A DNA stretch of 43,015 bases from an uncultured Amaricoccus sp. Its GTDB lineage: Bacteria; Pseudomonadota; Alphaproteobacteria; Rhodobacterales; Rhodobacteraceae. Shown piece by piece: positions 8,563 through 17,233 of the stretch; position 1 is the stretch's first letter, and each line of letters begins with the position of its first letter. Below the pieces are notes generated by a model that did no database searches, was not told where the DNA came from, and was given only the letters and a program-made list of their open reading frames with translations. The stretch covers positions 1 through 43,015 of the forward strand of contig NZ_CALAGI010000035.1 in the NCBI RefSeq assembly GCF_937891315.1. The letters are read 5' to 3'. The translations under genes and the position numbers were made by a program.

Positions 8563-10787
8563 GCGGTCGGCTCTCCGGTCTGCGCGGTCGTGACCACCTG
8601 GTCGAGAAGGGCGGCGTCCACCTTGCGCATCAGGCGGGCGAAGGGCGAAGGCTGGGCGGCGTGGCTGTCGTCGAGCATCCAGAACTCGACGGCGCCCGAG
8701 CAGTAGCTGGCGTGGCCGGCCCGGCGCAGGCGCGCCGCGAGATCGACATGGGTATAGGCGTCGCTGAACAGATGGCCGGAAAAGCCGCCCGCCGCCTCCA
8801 GCGCGGCGCGGCCGATCAGCGCCACCTCCGGCGCCCCCGCCGCCACCTCGCGCGGGGCGCCGCGGCGCAGCCAGCTCGCGCCATAGCCGGAACGGGCGCA
8901 GGCGCCATGCACGGTCAGCGGATCGGCGCTCTCGCCGCCGAAATAGATCGAGCCGTCCTCGTAGGTCATCGCCGGCGACAGCAGCCCGCCGCCCGGCAGG
9001 TCGCGCGCCTCGGCCATGAGGTCGGCGAGCCAGCCGGCGGATTTCGGCAGGGCGGCCGGCGTCAGGCACAGGATCGTCGCACTCCGCGTCGCCGCGGCGC
9101 CGAGATCGAGGCGGCCGGCGGTGGTCTCATGCTCCGAGGCGAAGACGAGCCCGCCGGTCAGGCCGTAGAAGTCGAAGGCCTCGGTCAGCTTGCCCAGCGT
9201 CTCGGTCGCGACCGAGCGCGAGGTGACGAGCACGAGATCGAGCGCGTCGGCCTCCGGTGTTCCGGCCAGCAGCCCGAGGATCGGTTGCAGCTCGGCATAG
9301 GTGCGGAACGGCACGACGGCGGCGACGGCGCGCGCCGGGCCCTGTGTCCCGAGCGCGATCGGCCGGGTAGCGCCGGCGCGGCGCGGGCCGCGCGCGGCCG
9401 GGCGTACGCTGGCGAGGAAGGGGGCCAGATGTTCCTCGACCACGCGATCGAGCTCGGGATCGCGCGGTGACAGGATGCCGAGGATTTGCGGCAGCCGCTC
9501 GGCGCTGTCGAACGGCGTCGCGGTCAGCGGCCGGAACAGGCAGCTGTCATCGTCGAGCACGATCTCGAGATAGAGCTGGGCGCCGTCGGTCTCGGCCGGT
9601 GTCGCCGGAGCATGGACGATGAACCCATGCAGGAAGTCGTGCTCGTCGAGCAGGTCGGCGAAACGCGGATCGGCGCCGAAACCCTGATGCAGGTCCAGCC
9701 GCGGCAGCGCGCACCAGCTCGCATGGATCGGCGCGTAGAGATTGGCGGTGCTCTTGATCAGCACCCGCTCCACCCGGCGCAGCGGGTCGAGCATCCAGCC
9801 GAGCGCCAGCAGCGCGCCGTCCGGCGCGCGCAGCAGCGCGTCGAAGGCGGCGGCGATCGGCAACGGCGTGCCGGAGAGCGTGTCCATCCCCTGGAAGCAG
9901 GGGCGGCACACGCGCTTGAAGGCGCGCCGCGTCGCCTCGGGCGCGACGAGGCGCGGCAGCATCTGCGCGACATGGGTGGTCGCGGGCGCCCCGGTCAGCT
10001 CCAGCACGGCGCCATGCACCACGTCGAGGCGCAGCAGGCGCCCGTTCATCTCGAAGAACACGGCGTCGACCGCCCCGAGCGACTCGTTGCGCCAGCCCTT
10101 GCCGAAGAAGCAGAAGCCGTGGCCCGGAGGCAGGATGTCCTCGCGCTCGAAGAGCGCCACCTCCACCTCGCGCACCGCGAGGTCATGGGCGACGCTGGCG
10201 AGCGTGGTCGGCCCGGCGGCCAGCGACATCGACCAGCCCTGTGCGAAAAGGCCACCGCCGTCGGGTGTCGCGAGGATCTCGATAAAGCCGTCGCGTTCGG
10301 CGGCGGCGGTGAAAAAGCCGGTGGCGAAGGTCTGATACGCCTTCGCGGCGGCCGAATCCTTGGCATGGCCGGCCAGCAGGTGACGGATGAGAAAACCGAA
10401 GACCGCGCGGCTGTCCACTCCACCGCGGCGCACGAGATCGGCCAGCGGCTCAGGCGCGATATCGACCCGGGGCGGGGTGGCGAGGCGCCAGTCGCGGCCG
10501 AGCGCGTCGTCGCGGACGCGGGCTCCGGCCAGCGGCAGGCTGTCGAGCACGGCGAAGCCGCACCATTCGTCGCCATCGGCGCGCGTGATGCGCCAGCATT
10601 CCGCCGTCCAGGCCTGATCCTGATCGCCATGGCCAAGCCGGCCGGAGCGGGGCGGCGCGCTGTCGAGCCCCTCGAACAGCAGCAGCGCCTTGCCGCCATG
10701 CAGCAGGATGGCGAGCGTGTCGGTCAGCTGGCCGGGCTCGGTCGCCACCGGCGCGTTCGGGAAGTCGGAACCGTCGGGGGGCGTCAT
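8559..10787 (-). CDS. Large protein of unknown function with a GT2-like C-terminal region (742 aa)
   Basis: The first 450 or so residues match no family I know. They contain an FGKGWRNE-like stretch and one CRPCF cysteine pair. From about residue 505 (AVAAVVPFRTYAELQPILGLLAG) the protein resembles a GT2 glycosyltransferase: LVLVTSRS, LSPAMTYEDGSIYFGGE (compare the PDG.I.HAG element of rhamnosyltransferase-like GT2s), EVALIGRAALEAAGGF and HVDLAARLRRAGH (compare EDVDLC.R.R..G). The usual catalytic ED and DXD-type residues look altered, so activity is uncertain. The gene lies between two GT4 genes and overlaps both by four bases. Its layout resembles the 674-aa protein upstream. There is no signal peptide, so it is probably cytoplasmic. 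Confidence 0.72.
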   Translation of the reverse strand: MTPPDGSDFPNAPVATEPGQLTDTLAILLHGGKALLLFEGLDSAPPRSGRLGHGDQDQAWTAECWRITRADGDEWCGFAVLDSLPLAGARVRDDALGRDWRLATPPRVDIAPEPLADLVRRGGVDSRAVFGFLIRHLLAGHAKDSAAAKAYQTFATGFFTAAAERDGFIEILATPDGGGLFAQGWSMSLAAGPTTLASVAHDLAVREVEVALFEREDILPPGHGFCFFGKGWRNESLGAVDAVFFEMNGRLLRLDVVHGAVLELTGAPATTHVAQMLPRLVAPEATRRAFKRVCRPCFQGMDTLSGTPLPIAAAFDALLRAPDGALLALGWMLDPLRRVERVLIKSTANLYAPIHASWCALPRLDLHQGFGADPRFADLLDEHDFLHGFIVHAPATPAETDGAQLYLEIVLDDDSCLFRPLTATPFDSAERLPQILGILSPRDPELDRVVEEHLAPFLASVRPAARGPRRAGATRPIALGTQGPARAVAAVVPFRTYAELQPILGLLAGTPEADALDLVLVTSRSVATETLGKLTEAFDFYGLTGGLVFASEHETTAGRLDLGAAATRSATILCLTPAALPKSAGWLADLMAEARDLPGGGLLSPAMTYEDGSIYFGGESADPLTVHGACARSGYGASWLRRGAPREVAAGAPEVALIGRAALEAAGGFSGHLFSDAYTHVDLAARLRRAGHASYCSGAVEFWMLDDSHAAQPSPFARLMRKVDAALLDQVVTTAQTGEPTA

Positions 10788-12022
10788 GCCGGCACCCGGT
10801 CGCGAAGCTCGGCATAGAGCCGGACATGCGCCTCGACGAACGCGTCGTAGTCGCGCTTCGGCGCGGCCTTGGCGAGCCGGGCCCAGAGTTCGGGCTGGTC
10901 CGCGACCTCGCGCATCGTCTCGGCCAGCGCCGCGGCGTCGCCGGGACGCACATGCAGGCCGTTGATCCCGTCCGCGACCAGCTCGGCCATGCCGCCGATG
11001 CCGGAGGTTATGACCGGCCGCCCCGCCGCCTGCGCCTCCAGAATGACCAGCGGCGCGTTCTCCCACCAGATCGAGGGCACGACGATCCAGTCGGCGCGCT
11101 GGATCAGTTCGGCGACCTCGGCGCGGGAATAGGCGCCGAGATGCTGCGCCACCGGCCGCGCGGCGCCAAGATGCGTGGCGAACTCGGCGCGGAAGCTGTC
11201 CTCGGCCCAGCCGAGCCCGCCGTGCAGCGTCACGCGGAGGTCGTCCCCGGTGAGGCGCGCGGCGGCTTCGAGCAGGGTGAGCACGCCCTTGTGCCGCGCG
11301 ATATTGCCGAGGAAGGCGAAGCGGTTCGGCCGGGCGCGCGGCGCGGTCCCGGCCAGCGGCATCGCGGGCACCGCGTTCGGCACCAGACGCACACGCGCCG
11401 GGTCGAGGCCCCAGGCGACGAAGCGGTCGCGCAGAAAGGCGCTCGGCGCGAGAAACACATCGACGAGATCGAGCAGGGCCATGAGATGCGCCCGGCGCAG
11501 CGCATGGCGCGCGGCGCTGATCTCGGGGAAGCAGCGGTGGCAGCGGTCGGCGCCCGCGAGATCGCAGCGCGCGCCGTCCCGCGGGGTCAGCATCAGCCCG
11601 TCGTTCGGACAGATCAGCTGATAGTCGTGCAGGGTCAGCACGATCCGCGCGCGTGGCGCGAGGCGGCGCAGCGCGGGCAATACCTCGGCCCCGATCCGGT
11701 CGAGCCCGTGCAGATGAACGATTTCCGGCCGGGTGGCATCCAGCACGCGGGCGAGCGAGCCAACCCAGTCCGTGCCATCCAGCCGCGTCATCGAGAAGCG
11801 GTCGTAGGCCCCGGTGCGCAGCACGAAATCCTCGCCCTGCGCGGCGAGCGCGCCCGGCGCCACGTCGGGCCGCTGCAGGCTGGTCGCGGCGGCGAGAAAG
11901 CGGGCGCCGAAATCGTCGCGGGCGTCGAGATCGCGCGTCAGGCGATGGGCGAGGATTTCCGTACCGCCGGACGTCCAGTCCGGATGGTCATGGGCGATCT
12001 GAAGAATCCGCATCTTGCTCAT
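10784..12022 (-). CDS. GT4-family glycosyltransferase (412 aa)
   Basis: This is a GT-B fold glycosyltransferase, paralogous to the gene at 7270-8562. It has MRILQIAHDHPDWTSGGTEI at the N-terminus, then LTLHDYQLICPNDG, a Cys cluster (CDLAGADRCHRCFPEI), FAFLGNIARHKGVLTLLEA and WENAPLVILEAQAAGRPVI. The start is uncertain: ATG at 12022 (MSKM) lies only two bases after AGGAGG, while ATG at 12013 lies eleven bases after it. The 674-aa gene stops seven bases upstream, and the downstream gene overlaps by ATGA. Operon membership is therefore clear, but donor and acceptor are unknown. Confidence 0.9.
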   Translation of the reverse strand: MSKMRILQIAHDHPDWTSGGTEILAHRLTRDLDARDDFGARFLAAATSLQRPDVAPGALAAQGEDFVLRTGAYDRFSMTRLDGTDWVGSLARVLDATRPEIVHLHGLDRIGAEVLPALRRLAPRARIVLTLHDYQLICPNDGLMLTPRDGARCDLAGADRCHRCFPEISAARHALRRAHLMALLDLVDVFLAPSAFLRDRFVAWGLDPARVRLVPNAVPAMPLAGTAPRARPNRFAFLGNIARHKGVLTLLEAAARLTGDDLRVTLHGGLGWAEDSFRAEFATHLGAARPVAQHLGAYSRAEVAELIQRADWIVVPSIWWENAPLVILEAQAAGRPVITSGIGGMAELVADGINGLHVRPGDAAALAETMREVADQPELWARLAKAAPKRDYDAFVEAHVRLYAELRDRVPA

Positions 12023-12029
12023 GACCTCC

Positions 12030-14054
12030 TCACGGTTTGCCTTGTCGCGACGCCAGCGCCGCCTCGTCCACCGCCAACGCCAGCGGATCGCATGGCGCCG
12101 CCTGGCCGTAGCGGACAAAGCGGATCCGCGGATGGGCGCGCGGCGCGGCGCCGAGCGCGCCCAACCGGGCGGCCGTCTCGGCGAGAACTATCCCGGGATT
12201 CGGATAAGACCCGGTAAAGGCGGCCAGCATTTCGATCGCGCCCCGGTTCAGCGCGAGGCAGTCGGCGCCGATCTCGTCGGCCGGCAGGCTCGCGCTCGGC
12301 AGGCTGCTCGCCGGCAGGCCGGTCAGCCGCCGCGCCCCCGCCCGGATCACCGCGCCGTCGGCGCCGAGCAGCGCCCCGGTCGCCAGTCGCGGCTCCGCGC
12401 CGGAGCCCAGCGCGCGCCGCGTCGCCGCGAGCCAGCCGCGCGCCGCCGGCAGCACCTCCGCGCCGAGCACCAGCGCGGCCTCGGCCCGCGCCGCGCCGAG
12501 CGCCGCGAGCAGCCGCTCGGTCGCCGTCGCGTCGGGGGCCAGCGTCACCAGCCGGTGCCCGATGCCAAAGACGGCCGCGACCTCGGTCATGACGGCCCGC
12601 GCCGCCACGGCCAATGGGCCATCGGCCACCTGATAGACGAGTTCGACGCCCCGCGCCCCCGGTTCCGCGAACAGCATCGCGGCGCGGGCCCGGACAAGGT
12701 CGAGATTGTCGCCGACCGCGCAGATGAGCGCGCAGGCCGGCTTGGCGGGTAGGGGGCCGATCTCCTCGATCCGCCGCGCGGCCGGCGCCGGTCGCCGCCC
12801 GAGCCGGGCGGCGGCGAGCGCGGGCGCGTCGGCCGGGAGAAAACCCGCCGGCAACCCGCCGTCATAGGCGCCGAGCGGCCCTTCGTGGATCGTCGTCAAC
12901 CGGCCGGAGCGAAATACCAGCCGGACCCGCGCCGGATCCTCGAGCCAATGCGTCCGGCGCAGGGTCGCGTGCGCCGCGATCCGCGCGGAGCGCAGGCCAT
13001 CGCGCGTGAAGGGCAGGATCGCCCGGTCGCCGCCGCGCTCGATCTGGACGCCCGCCAGCAGGTCGTGCGGATCGGAGACCTCCAGCGCGATCAGCACACC
13101 GGCGTCGGTGCCGGAGAGATGGCGCAGCGTCGCGGCCGGCGCCTGCTCGCCGCCGTGGCGGATCTCGCGCATCAGCACGGCGGCGCCGGCGTCGATGGGC
13201 GCGCGCTCCGCCACGAGATCGAGCGCCCAGGACCGCGCACCGTCGGAGGCGCGTTCGAGCCAGGGCACGATGGGCCGCGGGCGGTGAAATCCGGAAGCCG
13301 CCGGCAGCAGGATCGGCGTGGCGCCGAGCCCGACCATCGCCACGTCCGGCGTGCCATCGGGGAGGAAGAGATGCAGGAACGCGCCGCGCTTGTCCTCTTC
13401 GACATGCTGGCGGAAGCCGGAGACGCGCCGCAGCCGGTCGGGCGCCAGCGCGATGAGTTCGCCGACCAGCGCCGCCTCCGCCGCGCCGGGCACGCGGAAG
13501 CTCGCGATCACGCCGCCGTCGCCAAGCGGGCAGAGACTGGCGAATTCGGCGGCGCGCACGCCCATCATCTCGAAAAAGCCGCTCGCCGCGGTGCCGAAGG
13601 CCGATTGCTCGCCGAGGCCGAACATCGAGGCGCCGGTGGTCAGGAACATGCGCAGCAGGCGTCGGTGGCCGAGCTCGGACAGGCCTTCGATCAGCGCGGC
13701 GCCGTCCCCCTCGGGCGGCTGCAGCCAGTTCGGGTCGATGCTCGCCGCGATCCGCGCGCCGAGCGCCAGGTCGAGCCGCCGGCCATCGAACGACGCGGCG
13801 CCGCGGCCGATCAGCAGCACATGCCGCCGCCCGCCGGCGCGCAGCGGCAGGGTGGTCGAGATCATCGGTCCGGTCAGCGGCTCGCCACCGAGAAACGCCG
13901 CGAGCCGCGGCCGCTCGCCGGCGCGGGCGGGGCCGGGTTCGTCGAAACTGACGGCGCAGACCGTGTCGGTGATCGGCACGAGGCACGCCTGGATCGGCGG
14001 CGTCGCGGGCCGGTCGAAAGAGCCGAGGCGGAAAGGGTCTGCGCGCATGTTCAT
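12030..14054 (-). CDS. Large protein of unknown function with a GT2-like C-terminal region (674 aa)
   Basis: I do not recognise a named family. The N-terminal two thirds are a soluble, beta-rich region without a signal peptide. It includes GFFEMMG and a helical-looking segment RRLLRMFLTTGASMFGLG. From about residue 450 (ACALICAVGDNLDLVRARA) it looks like a degenerate GT2 fold: LVYQVADG, LVLGAEVLPAARGWLAATR (compare N-D-D.....GWL) and LLGADGAVIRAG. It resembles the 742-aa protein in layout. The start is probably ATG 14054 (MNMRAD). A second ATG at 14048 and an upstream TTG at 14081 also fit the frame. It is the first gene after RTX1 and leads the glycosyltransferase/secretion operon. Confidence 0.7.
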   Translation of the reverse strand: MNMRADPFRLGSFDRPATPPIQACLVPITDTVCAVSFDEPGPARAGERPRLAAFLGGEPLTGPMISTTLPLRAGGRRHVLLIGRGAASFDGRRLDLALGARIAASIDPNWLQPPEGDGAALIEGLSELGHRRLLRMFLTTGASMFGLGEQSAFGTAASGFFEMMGVRAAEFASLCPLGDGGVIASFRVPGAAEAALVGELIALAPDRLRRVSGFRQHVEEDKRGAFLHLFLPDGTPDVAMVGLGATPILLPAASGFHRPRPIVPWLERASDGARSWALDLVAERAPIDAGAAVLMREIRHGGEQAPAATLRHLSGTDAGVLIALEVSDPHDLLAGVQIERGGDRAILPFTRDGLRSARIAAHATLRRTHWLEDPARVRLVFRSGRLTTIHEGPLGAYDGGLPAGFLPADAPALAAARLGRRPAPAARRIEEIGPLPAKPACALICAVGDNLDLVRARAAMLFAEPGARGVELVYQVADGPLAVAARAVMTEVAAVFGIGHRLVTLAPDATATERLLAALGAARAEAALVLGAEVLPAARGWLAATRRALGSGAEPRLATGALLGADGAVIRAGARRLTGLPASSLPSASLPADEIGADCLALNRGAIEMLAAFTGSYPNPGIVLAETAARLGALGAAPRAHPRIRFVRYGQAAPCDPLALAVDEAALASRQGKP

Positions 14055-14128
14055 GGGACAGCCGTGAGGTTGGAGGGCCAAACGGAAACAGGGCCGGCGC
14101 GGCGGCCGGCCCCGCGCTCAAATCAGGT

Positions 14129-14971
14129 TCAGACGAGGGTGATGAAGCGCGAGGGATCCTCGGCGATATCGTCGTAGCTGACGCCGTTCAGCATCACGCT
14201 GTCTCCCTGGCCGAAGTCGATCAGCGTTCCGGCCTCGCCGAGGTCGATGGCATAGTCCGCCACGTCCGCCACATCCTCGAGCGACACGCCATCCAGCGCG
14301 CGCGTGATCTGCAGCATGTCGCCGTCGCTGAAATCCATCACCATGTCGCCGCCGCCGGAGAAGACGAAGAGGTCGTTGCCCGCGCCGCCGATCATCACGT
14401 CGTCGCCCGCGCCGCCGTCCAGCGTGTCGTCGCCCGCGCCACCCTTCAGCAGGTCGTCGCCCGCGCCGCCGACCAGGAAATCGTTTCCATCGCCGCCATC
14501 GAGTTGATCGTCGCCCGCGCCGCCGCGCAGGACGTCGTTGCCCGCGTCGCCGGACAGGAAGTCGTCGCCGTCGCCGCCATCGATCGTGTCGTTCCCCGTT
14601 CCGCCGAGCAGCTCGTCATTGCCGGCGCCGCCGTTCATCACGTCGTCTCCCGCGCCGCCGACCAGCAGGTCCGCGCCGTCGCCGCCGTGCATCGTGTCAT
14701 TGCCAGCGCCGCCGGTCAGCGTATCGTCGCCGGTTCCGCCGAACATCAGGTCGTCTCCGGTGCCCCCCAGCATCAGATCGTCGCCCGACCCGCCATGGAT
14801 CGTGTCGTTCCCCGTTCCGCCATTCAGCGTGTCGTTGCCCGCGTCCCCGTGGATGACGTCGTCGCCGCTGCCGCCGAACACGCTGTCGTTGCCCGCGCCC
14901 GCCGTGATGAAGTCGGCCGCCGAAGTTCCGAAAATGAAGTCGTTGAAAGCGCCGCCTGAAATGGTGGCCAT
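14129..14971 (-). CDS. RTX calcium-binding repeat protein, likely T1SS substrate (280 aa)
   Basis: Almost the whole protein is RTX nonapeptides of the form GGxGxDxLx. About 19-20 consecutive copies run from about residue 20 to 198, each pair making a calcium-binding parallel beta-roll turn. There is no enzyme domain. The C-terminal 80 residues (DMVMDFSDGDMLQITRALDG to DDIAEDPSRFITLV) are a typical uncleaved type I secretion signal region, and there is no Sec signal peptide. The start ATG at 14971 (MATISGGAFND) is backed by AGGAGG at about seven bases. It lies 74 bases upstream of the glycan/secretion operon in the same direction, so its exporter is probably the ABC/HlyD pair at 4232-7263. Role: surface or matrix protein (inference). 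Confidence 0.9.
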   Translation of the reverse strand: MATISGGAFNDFIFGTSAADFITAGAGNDSVFGGSGDDVIHGDAGNDTLNGGTGNDTIHGGSGDDLMLGGTGDDLMFGGTGDDTLTGGAGNDTMHGGDGADLLVGGAGDDVMNGGAGNDELLGGTGNDTIDGGDGDDFLSGDAGNDVLRGGAGDDQLDGGDGNDFLVGGAGDDLLKGGAGDDTLDGGAGDDVMIGGAGNDLFVFSGGGDMVMDFSDGDMLQITRALDGVSLEDVADVADYAIDLGEAGTLIDFGQGDSVMLNGVSYDDIAEDPSRFITLV

Positions 14972-15242
14972 GGATTCCCCTCCTGCTACGCGAAAACTCG
15001 CCGGAGACCTGAATGCTGCGCCGCGGGTAAAGAAAAACTTAATCCACATGTTCGAATAACTAATGAATTCATACAACCGTAAATAAAGTTCTCTCCAAAT
15101 GGTAAAAGATAGAATTGTATCGTTTACTTATTCCTTACCGTCGCCGTGCTCGAAAGGCGTGACTGCTGCTTCCCTCCGGCGGGATCACCCCGGAGATTCC
15201 GCGGAGGCGGCGGCGAGAAATGTGACAACGGGGGTGCATGGG
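14972..15242. promoter_or_regulatory. AT-rich divergent intergenic region between two RTX genes
   Basis: Positions about 15025-15145 are far richer in A/T than the rest of the window and must hold the promoters for both RTX genes. A 10-bp palindrome ATGAATTCAT lies at 15063-15072. I could not pick convincing -35/-10 pairs. The open frame of RTX2 extends left to an ATG at 15099, but those first 48 codons have intergenic composition. Confidence 0.5.
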
Positions 15243-16463
15243 ATGACAAGGGGCATGGGGGGAGGCGCTGTGACGCTGACGGGTGGCGGCGCGGCCGATC
15301 TCTTCTTCGGATCACGGTTTGACGACAGCATTCGCGGTGGCGGGGGGGACGATCTGATCCTCGCCAACGCCGGAAACGATCGTGTCTTCGGCGAGGATGG
15401 CGATGACGATCTGTTCGGTGGCGATGGCGATGACTATCTCAGCGGTGGCGCGGGTAACGACCGGATGTTCGGTGGACCGGGCAATGACACGTTGCATGGC
15501 GGCGGTGGGTCGAACGTGCTGTATGGCGGCATTGGCGACGACCTGCTCGACGCGCGCTGGCTGACCCAGGACGAGGTCGATCCGACGGCGGCCAATTTCG
15601 CGACCTGGAGCGCGGAGAAGCGGCTGACCGGCGACGAGATGCACGGCGGCGCCGGCAATGACACGCTGCACGGCTCGTTCGGAGCCGATTCGCTCTATGG
15701 CGGCGCCGGAAACGATTCGCTTCGCGGTCAGGACGGCGACGATCTGCTGGTCGGCGGCGCGGGCAACGACACGCTGCGGGGCGACAATGGCGCGGATACG
15801 CTGATCGGTGGTAGCGGCGCCGACGTCCTCGACGGTGGCCTCGGCAACGATGAACTGCGCGGCGGCTCGGGCTCGGACACGATCGATGGCGGCAACGGAA
15901 ACGATTCGATCTATGGCGGCGCCGATCGTGATGTCATTTCCGGCGGCTACGGCGACGACTGGATCGTCGCCGGCGCGGGCGACGACCGGGTCGACGGCGG
16001 CGGAGGCGACGACGTGATCTTCCTCGGCGCCGGCAACGATTTCGTCGCGGCGACGGACGACTTCGGCCGGGGTGACGATGTGATCTTCGGCCAGGCGGGC
16101 AACGACTGGATCCACGGCGGCCGCGGGTCGGACTATATCGACGGCGGCAAGGGCGACGACCGGATCAACGGCGGGGCTGGGGACGACTATTTCGTCGGCG
16201 GCCGCGGCGCGGACATCTTCGAGTTTCGCAGCGCCTCAGGCGTCGACACGATCGAGGATTTCGGCGCTGGCGACCGGTTCCATGTGACACAGAACGTCAA
16301 TGGAATCGGCCTCGTCAATGTCGACACGCTGTCGGATCGGATGACCGATCTCGGGGGCGACACGTTCCTCGACCTCGGCAATGGCCATGGCGTGCTGTTT
16401 CTTGGCGTGGGCGCGGATGCGCTGACCGATCTCTTCGAGACCGGCCTCGGCATCCTCGTCTGA
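15243..16463 (+). CDS. RTX calcium-binding repeat protein, second copy (406 aa)
   Basis: This protein is built of RTX nonapeptides in two blocks. They are separated by a non-repeat insert of about 30 residues (DARWLTQDEVDPTAANFATW). The second block is long and has more varied repeats than RTX1. The C-terminus (VDTIEDFGAGDRFHVTQN to LFETGLGILV) is a type I secretion signal-like region. No Sec signal is present. The start is uncertain: ATG 15243 (MTRGMGGGAV) fits the composition change, while GTG 15222 and ATG 15099 are also in frame. It is divergent from RTX1, and a hairpin terminator follows. It is probably exported by the same T1SS. Function beyond calcium binding and surface display is unknown. 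Confidence 0.88.
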   Translation: MTRGMGGGAVTLTGGGAADLFFGSRFDDSIRGGGGDDLILANAGNDRVFGEDGDDDLFGGDGDDYLSGGAGNDRMFGGPGNDTLHGGGGSNVLYGGIGDDLLDARWLTQDEVDPTAANFATWSAEKRLTGDEMHGGAGNDTLHGSFGADSLYGGAGNDSLRGQDGDDLLVGGAGNDTLRGDNGADTLIGGSGADVLDGGLGNDELRGGSGSDTIDGGNGNDSIYGGADRDVISGGYGDDWIVAGAGDDRVDGGGGDDVIFLGAGNDFVAATDDFGRGDDVIFGQAGNDWIHGGRGSDYIDGGKGDDRINGGAGDDYFVGGRGADIFEFRSASGVDTIEDFGAGDRFHVTQNVNGIGLVNVDTLSDRMTDLGGDTFLDLGNGHGVLFLGVGADALTDLFETGLGILV

Positions 16464-16473
16464 TTGAAACAGA

Positions 16474-16499
16474 GCTGAGCGGGCGCGGGCTCGCTCAGC
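16474..16499. terminator. Bidirectional hairpin between RTX2 and cysA
   Basis: A perfect 8-bp stem, GCTGAGCG with CGCTCAGC, encloses a ten-base loop between two convergent genes. It overlaps the cysA stop codon (16495-16497). Short T-rich stretches flank it on both sides, so it can serve both strands. Confidence 0.65.
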
Positions 16500-17214
16500 T
16501 TTCCACGAATTCCGCGACGAATTTCGTCGCCGGACGAGCGCGGATCTCGTGCGGCGTGCCGATCTGCTCGATCCGCCCCATGCTCATCACCACGACGAGA
16601 TCGGCGAGTTCCATCGCCTCTTCCTGATCGTGGGTCACAAAGATGGTGGTGAGGCCGGTCTGATCGTGGATCTCGCGCAGGCCGCCCCGCAGTTCGCGCC
16701 GGACCCGGGCGTCGAGCGCGCCGAACGGCTCATCGAGCAGAAGCATCCGGGGTTCGATCGCGAGGGCGCGAGCGAGCGCCACGCGCTGTCGCTGGCCGCC
16801 GGAAAGCTGGCTCGGATAGCGCCTGCCGATATCGGGCAGCTGGATCATCTTCAGGAGCTTGTTCACCCGCCGTTCGATCTCCGGACCCGTCGGGCGGGTC
16901 CTGCGCGGCCGCGCGCGCAGGCCATAGGCGATATTCTCGAACACCGTCATATGCTTGAAGAGCGCGTAGTGCTGAAAGACGAAGCCGGCGCGGCGTTCCT
17001 GCACGGACATGCCGGTGGCATCCTGGCCGTCGAACCGCACCCGGCCGGAGGTCGGGAACTCGAGCCCGCCGAGGATGCGCAGCAGCGTGGTCTTGCCCGA
17101 ACCCGACGGTCCGAGCAGCGAGACGAGTGCGCCCGACGGGATCGACAGGCTGGCCGGCAGGAGCGCGGTCGTCGGGCCGAATTCCTTGGCCAGTTCTTCG
17201 ATCTCGATCTGCAT
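16495..17214 (-). CDS. cysA: Sulfate/thiosulfate ABC transporter ATP-binding protein CysA, short form (239 aa)
   Basis: This is the ATPase of the sulfate permease. Motifs: Walker A GPSGSGKTT (about 35-43), Q-loop FVFQHYALF, signature LSGGQRQRVALARAL, Walker B MLLLDEPFGALD and switch VTHDQEEAME. FQHYALFKHMTVFENIAYGL is characteristic of CysA. The protein stops at FVAEFVES, directly after the ATPase core. Usual CysA proteins have about 330-350 residues and a C-terminal TOBE-type domain, which is absent here. AAGGA precedes the ATG by about nine bases. It is the last gene of the sbp-cysT-cysW-cysA operon, 19 bases after cysW. Confidence 0.93.
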   Translation of the reverse strand: MQIEIEELAKEFGPTTALLPASLSIPSGALVSLLGPSGSGKTTLLRILGGLEFPTSGRVRFDGQDATGMSVQERRAGFVFQHYALFKHMTVFENIAYGLRARPRRTRPTGPEIERRVNKLLKMIQLPDIGRRYPSQLSGGQRQRVALARALAIEPRMLLLDEPFGALDARVRRELRGGLREIHDQTGLTTIFVTHDQEEAMELADLVVVMSMGRIEQIGTPHEIRARPATKFVAEFVES

Positions 17215-17233
17215 GGCGGAATTCCTTTCGGGT

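Noticed and set aside
5461..8706. A 1081-codon open frame on the + strand opposite the secretion and GT4 genes
   Set aside because: It is antisense to three well-supported genes. It is a composition artefact of GC-rich third positions, and its product is low-complexity Arg/Ala/Gly/Asp with no domain.
15099..15242. N-terminal extension of RTX2 to ATG 15099
   Set aside because: The 48 codons have the AT-rich composition of the intergenic region, no ribosome site, and no RTX or signal features.
14150..16250. Regular repeats of about 27 bases that could look like a CRISPR or satellite array
   Set aside because: They are in-frame codons of RTX nonapeptides. The repeats have no constant spacer/repeat structure.
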